DNA of 64,000 nucleotides from CAADGU01 sp035444285 (GCA_035444285.1 DAOMOK010000010.1:186001-250000); one strand, 5' to 3'; counted from the first letter of the stretch, positions 33,542 to 42,371 are shown. Numbers and translations: made by a program. The notes: generated by a model from the letters alone, not told the origin.

Positions 33542-35236
33542 ATGCTGACGCTGACAACACGGCCGTCCTTCCACACATTACTCGACGCGCGGGCGCTCAC
33601 GGCCGTAGACGCCACCCGCCCGGCCATCATTTACCTGCAAACAGACAGCCAGCCGGAGATCATCTCACGCCAGATGTTCCGGTTGGCTGCTACTGGTTAT
33701 GCGAATGGGCTGCGGCGGCTGGGCATTCAGCCGGGCGAACTGGTCATCATCGCCCACACCCAAAATCTGGAAAGCATCTACGCCTTTTGGGGGGCACTGC
33801 TGGTGGGCGCTATCCCCTCCATGTTCCCCACCCTCACCGATAAACTGGACGCCGACATCTATATGCAGCACATGGCTGAACTGGTGCGCCTTTCAGACGT
33901 GAAGGCAGTGCTAACGACGGATGAATTTGCGCCGCAGTTGGGCACGGCCGTGACCTGCCCCGTGTTTGGTTCATCAGCGATTAGAGACTGGGAGACTGAG
34001 AGACTGAGAGACGCCCAGTCTCCCCATCTCCCAGTCTCCCAGTCCCCCGATTCTATCGCCTTCCTGCAACACTCCTCCGGCACCACCGGGCTGCAAAAGG
34101 GAGTAGCGCTGGCGCACACGGCCGTACTCAACCAGCTCGCCAGCTACAGCGATGCCTTACACCTGACTGAGCAGGATGTGATTGTAAGCTGGCTGCCGCT
34201 GTACCACGACATGGGGTTGATTGCCGGGTTTTTGCTGCCGCTGGTGCAGGGCATCCCCCTGGTGCTGATGTCTCCGTTTGATTGGGTCAGCCACCCGGCG
34301 CTGCTGCTGCGCGCCATTCACGATTACCAGGGCACACTCTGCTGGCTGCCCAACTTCGCCTATAACCACTGCGCCCGCCGCATCCGGGCGCGAGACAAAG
34401 AAGGGCTGTCGCTGGCCTCCATGCGCCTGTTCATCAACTGCTCCGAACCGGTGCGGTATGACAGCCATCAGCTTTTTCTGAATGCCTTTGCCGCCAACGG
34501 CCTCCGCCCGGAGATGTTGGGCGTCAGTTATGCCATGGCGGAGAACACCTTTGCCGTCACCCAGACTGTGCCAGGGCGCACGGCCGTACTCGACACAATA
34601 GATGAACAATCTCTTATCCATAATCAATATGCGCAGCCGGTAGCCGCCGACCATCCCCAGGCAGCCGTCAAAGTCTCCTGTGGGCCGGTGATTGCCGGGA
34701 CGGAAGTGGCGGTGTGGGATGGGGACGGCCGTGCCCTGACCGACCGGCGCGTAGGTGAAATTGTCATCCGCAGCAATTGTATGCTCACGGAATACTACCG
34801 GCGGCCTGATTTACGGCCGTTCCTGGATGGCTGGTACAAAACCGGCGACCGGGGCTACATGGTAGACGGCGAACTTTTAGTGATCGGCCGCGCCAAAGAA
34901 CTGATCATCAACGCCGGCAAAAACATTTACCCGCAAGACATTGAAGCTATCGTCAACGATGTGCCCGGCGTCCATCCGGGCCGCGCCGTCTGTTTTGGCG
35001 TGCCTGATGAAAAAGAAGGCACCGAACTCATCGCCGTCGTCGCCGAAGTGAAAACGGCCGACCCCGCCGAACGCAAGGAGATCAACAAAACCATCCGCCA
35101 GGAAGTGGCGCGGCAAAGCGGCGTCAGCGTCAGCTACGTGCATCTGGTTGGCCGCCACTGGCTGCTCAAAACCTCCAGCGGCAAAATCGCCCGCGCCGCC
35201 AACCGGGAGAAATGGCAGGCGGAAACGGACAATTGA
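33542..35236 (+). CDS. Fatty-acyl-AMP ligase-like adenylating enzyme
   Basis: A 564-residue ANL-superfamily enzyme close to fatty-acyl-AMP ligases. Core motifs are LQHSSGTTGLQKGVALAH (A3), SWLPLYHDMGLI (A4), YAMAENTF (A5), YKTGDRGYMVDGELLVIGR (A7) and ELIINAGKNIYPQDIE (A8); the acylation lysine lies in SSGKIARA. It activates a carboxylic acid with ATP, either for transfer to a carrier or to CoA. No carrier protein or PKS gene is adjacent. Residues about 147-170 are an in-frame repeat insertion just before the A3 loop. No ribosome binding site precedes ATG 33542, which directly follows a repeat block. Confidence 0.88.
   Translation: MLTLTTRPSFHTLLDARALTAVDATRPAIIYLQTDSQPEIISRQMFRLAATGYANGLRRLGIQPGELVIIAHTQNLESIYAFWGALLVGAIPSMFPTLTDKLDADIYMQHMAELVRLSDVKAVLTTDEFAPQLGTAVTCPVFGSSAIRDWETERLRDAQSPHLPVSQSPDSIAFLQHSSGTTGLQKGVALAHTAVLNQLASYSDALHLTEQDVIVSWLPLYHDMGLIAGFLLPLVQGIPLVLMSPFDWVSHPALLLRAIHDYQGTLCWLPNFAYNHCARRIRARDKEGLSLASMRLFINCSEPVRYDSHQLFLNAFAANGLRPEMLGVSYAMAENTFAVTQTVPGRTAVLDTIDEQSLIHNQYAQPVAADHPQAAVKVSCGPVIAGTEVAVWDGDGRALTDRRVGEIVIRSNCMLTEYYRRPDLRPFLDGWYKTGDRGYMVDGELLVIGRAKELIINAGKNIYPQDIEAIVNDVPGVHPGRAVCFGVPDEKEGTELIAVVAEVKTADPAERKEINKTIRQEVARQSGVSVSYVHLVGRHWLLKTSSGKIARAANREKWQAETDN
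33979..34050 (+). repeat. Family A-type repeat inside acyl-AMP ligase
   Basis: GAGACTGGGAGACTGAGAG on the left pairs with CCCAGTCTCCCAGTC on the right. The 72-base hairpin is read in frame as a charged, proline-rich linker between FGSSA and SIAFLQHSSGTTG. Confidence 0.85.
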
Positions 35237-35277
35237 CAATTGATAATTGTCAATTGTCAATTGTCAATTGTCAATTG
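35229..35277. repeat. Family G direct/inverted repeat
   Basis: CAATTGA and CAATTGT units repeat about seven times; CAATTG is itself palindromic, so the block folds in several registers. It covers the whole gap between the ligase and trkH stops. Confidence 0.9.
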
Positions 35278-35278
35278 A

Positions 35279-36688
35279 TCAGCCAATCAGCACTGACTCT
35301 TCGGGATAATGCAGCAGGCTGCTTTCCCGGCTGCGGCTGAGCAGTACCAGCACGATGGTTAAGGCGCCCAATCGTCCCCAAAACATCATAAAAATGATGA
35401 TCAACTGCCCGATTGGGTTAAGTTGGCCGGTAATGCCTAACGTCAGGCCGCAGGTGGAAAAGGCGGAGACAACCTCAAACAGCGCCGGTCCCAGTTCAAA
35501 GGGGTGCGTGAGCAAAAGCAGCCAGGTTGCCAGACCACACACAAACAGGCTGACGATGAGCACGGCCGTAGCCCGTTTCACAATACGTGTCGGGATCGAA
35601 CGCTTAAAAGCGTTCACGCCGGGCGTTCCCCGCAGAAAACTCCACATTACTGCCAACAAAACCACCAGTGTGCCGGTGGTAATGCCGCCACCCATCGAAG
35701 CCGGGCCGCTGCCTACAAACATCAAAGCAACCAGCACCAACTGACTCTCCGGCTGCACCAGCGCAAAATTTTCCAGCCCCGGAAATCCGGCCGTGCGCGC
35801 CGATACCGACTGAAACCAGGTTTGCACCAGTTTCTCGTCTAAAGACAGGTCGGCCGCCACCCCCCTGGTGGCCTCCGGCAGATACAAAGCCACCCAACCA
35901 ACCAGGATGAGCGCCAGCGTGACCAGCAGTGTCAGCTTTGTGTGTAATGAAAGCCGCCGCTGCCGCCGGTACAGCAGCAGGCTATGAAAGACCGGCAGCC
36001 CCAGGCCACCCAATATCACCAACACGCCCAAAATAATCAGCGTGGGATTGTCGTTGGGGATGCCATTGGGATAGGCAGGCGTACCCCAGAACAGGTCAAA
36101 CCCGGCATTGCAGAAGGCCGCGACAGCATGAAAGATGGCATAAAACAAAACGCGGTCAGAAGGCACAATATCGGTTTGCCGCCAGTACACAAAGAGAACG
36201 GCCGCGCCAACCGCTTCTATCACAAACATGCCCGTCAGGATGCGCCCCAGGTAGTGGGAAATGAGCGAGGGGTTTTGCAGACCCAGCGAGTCGGCCAGCA
36301 GCAGGCGGTTGGGCAAGGATACGCGGCGACCAGAGGCGCGCAGCAGCAGGGCGACCAGAGCCATATAACCCAGGCCGCCCATTTGAATGAGCAGCAGGAG
36401 AATGATTTGCCCGGCAAAGGTGAAGTCGGTGCTGGTGGTCAGCACCGCCATACCAGTAACGGTGACGGCCGAAGTCGCCGTAAAAAACGCTTGCACGAAG
36501 GTGATGGGGCGGGTGGTGACACCCGGCAGCAGCCAGAGCAGCAGCGTCCCCACCACGATGAGCGTCAGCAGACCGACAATCGGCCGTAGAGGAGGGGGAA
36601 TATGGTGGATGGGATGCGGGAAAACGGCCGTGTCCGGCAAACGAATCACACGCTGGCGTTTGCGCCCGAAGGTGAGGCGGCCTTTCAT
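35279..36688 (-). CDS. trkH: Potassium uptake channel subunit TrkH/KtrB
   Basis: A 469-residue integral membrane protein with four selectivity-filter half repeats: TSAVTVTGM, AFCNAGF, SARTAGF and STCGLTLG. The length and single-channel layout fit KtrB/TrkH. It forms the K+ (or Na+/K+) conducting pore and is gated by the cytosolic TrkA/KtrA ring. The start overlaps the trkA stop by 4 bases (ATGA), so the pair is coupled. Inferred role: osmotic and pH homeostasis. Confidence 0.93.
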   Translation of the reverse strand: MKGRLTFGRKRQRVIRLPDTAVFPHPIHHIPPPLRPIVGLLTLIVVGTLLLWLLPGVTTRPITFVQAFFTATSAVTVTGMAVLTTSTDFTFAGQIILLLLIQMGGLGYMALVALLLRASGRRVSLPNRLLLADSLGLQNPSLISHYLGRILTGMFVIEAVGAAVLFVYWRQTDIVPSDRVLFYAIFHAVAAFCNAGFDLFWGTPAYPNGIPNDNPTLIILGVLVILGGLGLPVFHSLLLYRRQRRLSLHTKLTLLVTLALILVGWVALYLPEATRGVAADLSLDEKLVQTWFQSVSARTAGFPGLENFALVQPESQLVLVALMFVGSGPASMGGGITTGTLVVLLAVMWSFLRGTPGVNAFKRSIPTRIVKRATAVLIVSLFVCGLATWLLLLTHPFELGPALFEVVSAFSTCGLTLGITGQLNPIGQLIIIFMMFWGRLGALTIVLVLLSRSRESSLLHYPEESVLIG

Positions 36689-37353
36689 GGTTGCTCGCTG
36701 AATCGGGTCAGGCTTTGATGTGTACCCAGGAGGATCAGGGTGTCCGCCGGCTGCAAGACCACATCATCGGCCGGGGAAACAATCAGTTCCTCCTGGCGCT
36801 TGAGCAGCAGCAGCGTCAATTCATACACGCTGTCAAAGGGCACGTCACCCACCCGTTTGCCCACCATCGGCGGCGGCAGCACCGTTTCCATGATGTTGTA
36901 ATCATTTTGCAACGGCAGCCGGTTGATGATGGCCGGGTAGGCCAGTTCGTCGGCCAGCCGCACGCCGCTGTCACGCACCGGCGTGACCACCCGGTCAGCG
37001 CCCAGTCGCCGTAAAATTTCGCGCTGACGGTCGGTGTCCGCCCGGCAGACTACATTTTTCACCCCCAACTGTTTCAACAAATCATGTACCAGAATGGTGG
37101 CTTCAAAATCATCACCAATAGCGACAACGGCCGTGTCAAATGAAGAAATATCCGCCTCTTGCAGCGCCGCTTCATTGGTGGCATCCAGCATGACGGCCTG
37201 GGTAATGTGGGGCGCAATCTCCTGTACCGGCCCCATCTGCCCATCAATGCCCAACACCTCATACCCCAACTCTTCCAGCCGCCGCGCCAGGGCGGTGCCG
37301 AACCGCCCCAACCCAATGACCACAAACTCTTGCTGCGATTTCTGACGTTTCAT
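36685..37353 (-). CDS. trkA: Potassium uptake regulatory subunit TrkA/KtrA
   Basis: A 222-residue RCK protein. The N-terminal Rossmann domain has VVIGLGRFGTALARRL and an acidic residue after the second strand (GIDG), and binds NAD(H) or ATP/ADP. The C-terminal RCK_C domain ends with LQPADTLILLGTHQSL. It assembles on the cytosolic face of TrkH and controls gating. The frame is open to 37434, but ATG 37353 has GGAGGG directly upstream and gives the usual RCK start. Confidence 0.93.
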   Translation of the reverse strand: MKRQKSQQEFVVIGLGRFGTALARRLEELGYEVLGIDGQMGPVQEIAPHITQAVMLDATNEAALQEADISSFDTAVVAIGDDFEATILVHDLLKQLGVKNVVCRADTDRQREILRRLGADRVVTPVRDSGVRLADELAYPAIINRLPLQNDYNIMETVLPPPMVGKRVGDVPFDSVYELTLLLLKRQEELIVSPADDVVLQPADTLILLGTHQSLTRFSEQP

Positions 37354-37455
37354 AATCCCTCCGGTCAATGCTGCCGAAGTATAATCGCGCCACCACAAAC
37401 GTTCAAAGCACAGCACGGTAATTTGCCAAGACAAACATGGTGGTTTTTATTTGCG

Positions 37456-37484
37456 TTGACAAATTCCTCCTTTGCTTTTACATT
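37456..37484 (+). promoter_or_regulatory. Promoter of the HU-like gene
   Basis: A perfect TTGACA (37456-37461), a 17-base spacer and TACATT (37479-37484) lie 83 bases before the start codon. Confidence 0.55.
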
Positions 37485-37566
37485 ATGTTCTGTTACTCGT
37501 CGCCGGAGAGTCGCAATAAAATGGGAGCGCCACTCCGTGCATACACATATTTTTAGGAGGTTGCAA

Positions 37567-37950
37567 ATGCCCGCAAAGTATAAAGTTATTCCCAAAGTGA
37601 ACCCTCGTGATCCGGAGGGGCCACGTAAGTATTACCCGTCGTTGCAGGCAAACGGCCGTACCCGCCAGCGTCAGTTGGCATTGGAGGCAGCCGACCGTTC
37701 CACCCTGAGCGACGCGGACATGGACGCCGCCATGACCAACTTGCTGGCGCTCATCCCCAAACATCTGGCCGAAGGGCGCATTGTAGACCTGGGTGAATTT
37801 GGCGTTTTCCGGCTGACGATCAGCACGGAAGGGCTGGACGCAGCCGAGGACGTGACGGTACGCAATATCAAGAAGATCGGGGTGCGGTTCACACCCGGCG
37901 CGGCGTTTAAGAAGGCGCTGGCCGAAGCCCGATTTGAGAAAACCGAATAG
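37567..37950 (+). CDS. HU-family nucleoid DNA-binding protein
   Basis: A 127-residue HU/IHF-fold protein of the longer histone-like type (TIGR01201-like). MPAKYKVIPKVNPRDPEGPR leads into YYPSLQANGR, then STLSDADMDAAM, LAEGRIVDLGEFGVFRLTIS and IKKIGVRFTPGAAFKKAL. It bends and compacts DNA. AGGAGG lies 6 bases before ATG 37567; the longer open frame from 37159 is spurious. It has its own promoter and a terminator. Confidence 0.9.
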   Translation: MPAKYKVIPKVNPRDPEGPRKYYPSLQANGRTRQRQLALEAADRSTLSDADMDAAMTNLLALIPKHLAEGRIVDLGEFGVFRLTISTEGLDAAEDVTVRNIKKIGVRFTPGAAFKKALAEARFEKTE

Positions 37951-37970
37951 CCGTTAACGGCAACAATAGG

Positions 37971-38014
37971 TGTGCCTGCGGGGTGGTCGTAAACAATCCC
38001 CACAGGCACATTTT
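37971..38014 (+). terminator. Rho-independent terminator after HU gene
   Basis: TGTGCCTGCGGGG pairs with CCCCACAGGCACA (one mismatch) across a 14-base loop, followed by TTTT. Confidence 0.75.
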
Positions 38015-38024
38015 CCTTCCTGCT

Positions 38025-38160
38025 AAAAAACAGAAGAGTTTTTCAAAAAAGCAGCAGTGTTTTTTCAAAAAGTAGAAGTGTTTTGGGCCTCGATCACTTG
38101 TGATCTTGAGCAAAAACAGAAGTGTTTTTCAAAAAAGTAGAAGTGTTTTTAGTCTTAATC
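38025..38160 (+). repeat. AT-rich iterated CAGAAGTGTTTTTC repeats
   Basis: The core AGAAGTGTTTT and close variants (AGAAGAGTTTT, AGCAGTGTTTT) occur five times, separated by CAAAAA. The block is arranged as two larger copies around a TCGATCACTTGTGATCTTGA palindrome. It is unlike any other repeat in the window and marks the left edge of the AT-rich island. Confidence 0.85.
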
Positions 38161-38196
38161 GCTTCTGCATGGTCTAATTAGAATAGGATTGAACAA

Positions 38197-39021
38197 ATGA
38201 AGTTTTGCTATATTGATGAAAGCGGCACAGGTGATGAACCTTATGCAGTGATGGCTGGTATAGTGGTAGATGCTCAACGTATGCATGTTACAAAACAAGA
38301 ATGGAGCCAATTACTTTCACATCTTTCTGGTCTAGTACAAAAAGAAATTACAGAAATTCATACTAGAGATTTTTATGCTGGCAACGGGCCGTGGCGAAAT
38401 TTGGATGGCGGGCTTCGTGCTCAAATCATATCTGAGGTATTTAGTTGGCTCAAAACAAGGAAACATCATGTTGCTCTTGTAGTAGTTGAAAAAAACAAAT
38501 TCTATAATGAATTTGTTAAAACTTCAGAATTTGCTGACGTTAAAACACTCTGGCGTTTTTTGGGATTGCATCTAATTTTAGGGATACAAAAGGAATTCCA
38601 AACCTTATCAAACAATAAGGGAAACACAGTATTTGTATTTGATAATGAACACCGAGAACAAACTCGATTTACAGATTTGATCAAAAATCCTCCAGAGTGG
38701 ACGGATTCATATTATTCCAAAAAGAAAAAGCAAAATCGGTTGGACCAGATTATTGATGTGCCATATTGGGGGGATTCTCAAGATGTCGCGTTACTGCAAT
38801 TAGCAGACTTTGTCGCATATTTTGTTCGGAGATATATTGAAATTCAACAAGGCATGATTCCACCAAAATACTTTGGCGAAGAGGAAAAAGTTACTCATTG
38901 GTTCCATATGATTGTTAATCGTACATTACAATCAAGTTTTTATCCAAAGATAAAGAAGAATCGTAGCAATTGTGCCGAATTATTTTTTTCACTTGCCCCA
39001 ACAAGCTATCTGAATATCTAA
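38197..39021 (+). CDS. DUF3800 protein
   Basis: A 274-residue DUF3800 protein. The RNase-H-like metal site is suggested by YIDESG (D7, E8), EIHTRDFY, VFVFDNE and the C-terminal LLQLADFVAYFV. DUF3800 proteins often occur on mobile elements and near defence genes; a nuclease role has been proposed but not shown for most. A/T-rich codon use and the lack of ACGGCCGT differ sharply from the surroundings, which indicates transfer. AGGA precedes the start. It leads a three-gene set with the GNAT/PUA-like and ASCH genes. Confidence 0.82.
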   Translation: MKFCYIDESGTGDEPYAVMAGIVVDAQRMHVTKQEWSQLLSHLSGLVQKEITEIHTRDFYAGNGPWRNLDGGLRAQIISEVFSWLKTRKHHVALVVVEKNKFYNEFVKTSEFADVKTLWRFLGLHLILGIQKEFQTLSNNKGNTVFVFDNEHREQTRFTDLIKNPPEWTDSYYSKKKKQNRLDQIIDVPYWGDSQDVALLQLADFVAYFVRRYIEIQQGMIPPKYFGEEEKVTHWFHMIVNRTLQSSFYPKIKKNRSNCAELFFSLAPTSYLNI

Positions 39022-39053
39022 ATAGGGACATGGATGGAGAGAAGGAGGTATTT

Positions 39054-40112
39054 ATGAATCTGCTTTCGAACCTGCAATATAAAAAATTCTCTGAGATAGA
39101 TTTGAATGATCCTTTTTTCGATTCTCTCAAAGCTGATTATGAGGAATTCAGCCATTGGTTCCAAAGGAAGAGCGAAGAAAAAGCTTATGTACTCATTGAT
39201 GAAGCAGGTTTTATCCAGGCATTTCTCTATCTTAAAGAAGAAAATGAAGCTATTATTGATGTAGAGCCAAATCTCCCGCATGACAAATATTTGAAAATGG
39301 GCACCTTCAAAATCAACGCCCATGGAACCAAATTGGGAGAACGTTTCTTAAAAAAGGCTTTTGATCATGCAATTGCAAATAACATTAATAAACTGTATGT
39401 GACCGTATTCTCTGAGCATCAGGGATTAATTGACTTATTGCAAAGATTCGGTTTTCAACTTGTGGCAACCAAAGTTAGTGCAAATGGGACGGAAAATGTG
39501 TTGCTAAAGGAGATAGGAATTCTGACAGGTGAAACAAATAAAGATTATCCCCTTATCTCTCTTTCAACTAATCAGTACCTACTCAGCATATATCCAGAGT
39601 TCCACACCAGATTATTCCCAGATTCCATCTTAAACAATGAAAAGGCAAATATCATTGATGATGTATCTTTCACAAACAGCATTGAAAAAATATATATATG
39701 CAAAATGAGGGATGTTGAGAAGTTAAAGAGGGGCGATATTCTGGTTATCTATAGAACAAAGGATGATCAAGGTTCGGCGTGGTATCGCTCCGTTGCTACT
39801 TCCATATGTGTAGTTGAAGAAGTAAAAACAAAAACCAGTTTCCGTTCACTTGCAGATTTTCTCGATTATTCTTTGTCAAGAAGCGTATTTTCACGCGAGG
39901 AATTAACCGAGTATTACAAGACTTGGTACAAAATTGTTGTGATCAAAATGACATATAACGCAGCACTACATCGTCGTATTATTATGAAACGACTTGTGGA
40001 GGAAGTGGGATTATCACGAACAGATTATTGGGGTTTTAGGCGATTGACTCCTGAACAAGTTAAACATATTGCTAGACTAGGAGAGGTGAATGCTAGCCTT
40101 ATTATCGATTAA
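39054..40112 (+). CDS. GNAT acetyltransferase fused to a PUA/EVE-like domain
   Basis: A 352-residue two-domain protein. The N-terminal GNAT fold (about 25-165) shows FKINAHGTKLGERFLKKAF, close to the acetyl-CoA pyrophosphate loop, and LYVTVFSEHQGLIDLLQRFGF. The C-terminal half (about 215-340) looks like an EVE/ASCH-type PUA-like domain (RGDILVIYRTKDDQGSAWYRSVA). PUA-like domains bind RNA or modified bases. A plausible but unproven reading is an acetyltransferase aimed at RNA or translation. GAAGGAGG precedes ATG 39054. It overlaps the next gene by 23 bases. Confidence 0.72.
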   Translation: MNLLSNLQYKKFSEIDLNDPFFDSLKADYEEFSHWFQRKSEEKAYVLIDEAGFIQAFLYLKEENEAIIDVEPNLPHDKYLKMGTFKINAHGTKLGERFLKKAFDHAIANNINKLYVTVFSEHQGLIDLLQRFGFQLVATKVSANGTENVLLKEIGILTGETNKDYPLISLSTNQYLLSIYPEFHTRLFPDSILNNEKANIIDDVSFTNSIEKIYICKMRDVEKLKRGDILVIYRTKDDQGSAWYRSVATSICVVEEVKTKTSFRSLADFLDYSLSRSVFSREELTEYYKTWYKIVVIKMTYNAALHRRIIMKRLVEEVGLSRTDYWGFRRLTPEQVKHIARLGEVNASLIID

Positions 40113-40566
40113 GCCAGACTATGTGGAAAAGATATTTACTGATCAAAAACTATATGAGTACAGGAAAGTTATCTTCAAGAAGGAAGTGAAAAAAGTAATC
40201 GTTTATTCAACCATGCCAGTAGGATTGATTGTTGGCGAGTTTGATATTGATTACATACTCGTGGACTACCCTAATGAACTATGGAGGAAAACTAAGACAG
40301 TCTCTGGTGTGGAAGAAAGCTTTTTCCTGCAATATTTTCAAGGCAGAGACAAAGGATATGCGATCAAGATTGGTAAAAAAAAGAAATATCCCAAACCCAT
40401 TGATCCCAAAAAACTTTTTGATCGATTTGTAGCCCCACAATCATTTATGTATTTGGATCATTCTCCTTCTGTATTATGGTCTTTATCTGTCGGTATGGTT
40501 ACTGTCCCCCTATGTAATAGAGGTGTTGCATTCAGCAGTAGGCAAACAGAGGCAACACGGCCTTGA
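40090..40566 (+). CDS. ASCH-domain (PUA-like) protein
   Basis: A 158-residue protein whose first about 120 residues form an ASCH domain: LLSIKPDYVEKIFTDQKLYEYRK, then KVIVYSTMPVGLIVGEFDI and APQSFMYL. ASCH domains bind nucleic acid or nucleotides and are related to YqfB hydrolases and RNA-binding proteins. The last about 35 residues (after PQSFMYL) diverge and become host-like in composition, which may mark the right junction of the island. It overlaps the upstream gene by 23 bases and is probably translated with it. Confidence 0.78.
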   Translation: MLALLSIKPDYVEKIFTDQKLYEYRKVIFKKEVKKVIVYSTMPVGLIVGEFDIDYILVDYPNELWRKTKTVSGVEESFFLQYFQGRDKGYAIKIGKKKKYPKPIDPKKLFDRFVAPQSFMYLDHSPSVLWSLSVGMVTVPLCNRGVAFSSRQTEATRP

Positions 40567-40640
40567 CCCGATCCACATCATCCGTCAAGTAAAGATGCTA
40601 CCAAAGAGAGTTCAGTTTTCAAAAAGGGATAAATCTGGCA

Positions 40641-40671
40641 GCACGGCCGTATCTCCCCGATACGGCCGTGC
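40641..40671. repeat. Hairpin built from two ACGGCCGT palindromes
   Basis: GCACGGCCGTATC and GATACGGCCGTGC form a perfect 13-bp stem with a TCCCC loop. It lies in the gap between the ASCH gene and the convergent pckA stop and may end transcription, though the following T content is low. Confidence 0.85.
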
Positions 40672-40678
40672 CCATCAT

Positions 40679-40716
40679 CACTGCTCACCGCTCACCGCTC
40701 ACTGCCCACTTCTCAC
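40679..40716. repeat. Family I tandem repeat overlapping pckA end
   Basis: CTGCTCACCGCTCACCGCTCACTGCCCAC repeats the GCTCAC unit four times. It overlaps the stop codon of pckA. Confidence 0.75.
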
Positions 40717-42320
40717 AACTGCGGCCCTGCCGCCTTAATCTCCTCCGCCACGCCTGCTTCAAACTGCTTGAAGTTCTCAATGAACATACCCACCAGTTTA
40801 CGCGCCTGGGCGTCGTAGGCATCCTTGTCCGCCCAGGTGTTACGTGGATTCAGGGCTTCTTCGGGCACACCGGGCACGTGCGTGGGAATTTGCAGGCCAA
40901 AATGGGGTTCGGCCGTGAACGTTACGTCGTCGAGCTGGTTTTCGACAACGGCCGTGACCATCGCCCGTGTATACGCCAATTTCATGCGGCTGCCCACACC
41001 ATATGGCCCACCCGTCCAGCCTGTATTCACCAACCACACCTTGACATTGTGTTTGGCAATCTTCTCACCCAGCAGCTTGCCATACACCCCCGGATGCAGC
41101 GGCATAAAGGGCGCGCCAAAACAGGTGCTAAAGTTTGGCTGCGGTTCCGTCACACCCCGCTCCGTACCCGCCACCTTGGCCGTATAGCCGCTGAGGAAGT
41201 GGTACATCGCCTGCGCTTCCGTCAACCGGGAGATGGGGGGCAGTACGCCAAAGGCATCGGCCGTGAGAAAGAGAATGTTCTTGGGATGTCCGCCCACGCC
41301 ACGCGGATCAGCGCGCGAGATATGGGTAATGGGATAGCTGGAACGGGTATTCTCCGTCAGCGTGTCATCATTTAGATCAATGCGGTGCGTGGCCGAATCG
41401 TACACCACGTTCTCCAGCACCGTGCCAAACATGCGCGTCGTCTGGTAAATTTCCGGCTCACCATCCGGGTCCAGCCGGATCACTTTGGCATAACAGCCGC
41501 CTTCAAAATTAAAGACGCCATCATCACTCCAGCCATGTTCATCATCGCCAATGAGTGTCCGCCGCGGATCACTGCTCAGCGTGGTTTTACCTGTGCCACT
41601 CAGCCCAAAAAACAGGGCCACGTCATCCAGGTCTTGGCCGTAGTTGGCGCTGCAATGCATACTCATCACGCCCCGTTTTGGCAGGTAATAATTCATGGCC
41701 GAAAAGATGCTCTTCTTGATTTCGCCGCCATACTCCGTGCCGCCAATAATCACCAGCCGCTTGCCAAAATCCACCAGAATAAAGGTCTGGCTGCGGGTGC
41801 CGTCAAATTCCGGTTCGGCATGGAAACGGGGCATATCAATGACGGTAAATTCCGGCACATGGTTTGCCAGTTTTTCCGGGTCACGTTCGCGGATAAACAT
41901 GTTGCGCGAGAACATGTTGTGCCAGGCATACTCGGTAATGATGCGTACCGGCATCTGGTAACGCGGGTCTGCTCCCACGTAGCCATCAAAGACAAAAATG
42001 TCCCGATTCTGAATATAGGCAATGATGCGCCGGTACAGATTATCAAACTTTTCCTGGGAGATGGAGCGGTTTACTTTGCCCCACCAGATGTCTTTTTCGC
42101 TGGTTGGTTCTTCGACAATAAACTTGTCGTTAGGAGAACGTCCGGTATGGTCGCCTGTCGCCACCAACAGCGGCCCTAAATGCCCTACCACGCCTTCCCG
42201 GCGGCGAATCACCTGCTCGTAAAGCATGGGCGTGGGTAAATTCCAATAAACAATACCGGCATTGCGCACGCCGTGATTTTCCACACCATATTTGCTGACA
42301 TTTGCACCAAAGTTTTGCAT
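40713..42320 (-). CDS. pckA: ATP-dependent phosphoenolpyruvate carboxykinase
   Basis: A 535-residue PckA of standard length. Signatures are the substrate loop TGRSPNDKF, metal-site HCSANYG, kinase-1a P-loop GLSGTGKTTLS, DDEHGWSDDGVFNFEGGCYAK, and the adenine-site region ENTRSSYPI. It converts oxaloacetate and ATP to phosphoenolpyruvate, CO2 and ADP, the entry to gluconeogenesis. AGGTGAG precedes the start. A palindrome at 42372-42386 upstream may be a regulator site. It is transcribed alone. Confidence 0.97.
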   Translation of the reverse strand: MQNFGANVSKYGVENHGVRNAGIVYWNLPTPMLYEQVIRRREGVVGHLGPLLVATGDHTGRSPNDKFIVEEPTSEKDIWWGKVNRSISQEKFDNLYRRIIAYIQNRDIFVFDGYVGADPRYQMPVRIITEYAWHNMFSRNMFIRERDPEKLANHVPEFTVIDMPRFHAEPEFDGTRSQTFILVDFGKRLVIIGGTEYGGEIKKSIFSAMNYYLPKRGVMSMHCSANYGQDLDDVALFFGLSGTGKTTLSSDPRRTLIGDDEHGWSDDGVFNFEGGCYAKVIRLDPDGEPEIYQTTRMFGTVLENVVYDSATHRIDLNDDTLTENTRSSYPITHISRADPRGVGGHPKNILFLTADAFGVLPPISRLTEAQAMYHFLSGYTAKVAGTERGVTEPQPNFSTCFGAPFMPLHPGVYGKLLGEKIAKHNVKVWLVNTGWTGGPYGVGSRMKLAYTRAMVTAVVENQLDDVTFTAEPHFGLQIPTHVPGVPEEALNPRNTWADKDAYDAQARKLVGMFIENFKQFEAGVAEEIKAAGPQL

Positions 42321-42371
42321 AGCTCACCTATCCTTTTTTCAAAATTCAATGGGAAATGGGATAGATTGGTT

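Noticed and set aside
36387..36701. Plus-strand open frame over trkH
   Set aside because: Shadow of the TrkH membrane segments; no independent support.
37159..37566. N-terminal extension of the HU-like frame
   Set aside because: It runs through the promoter and antisense to trkA; the AGGAGG and family-like start are at 37567.
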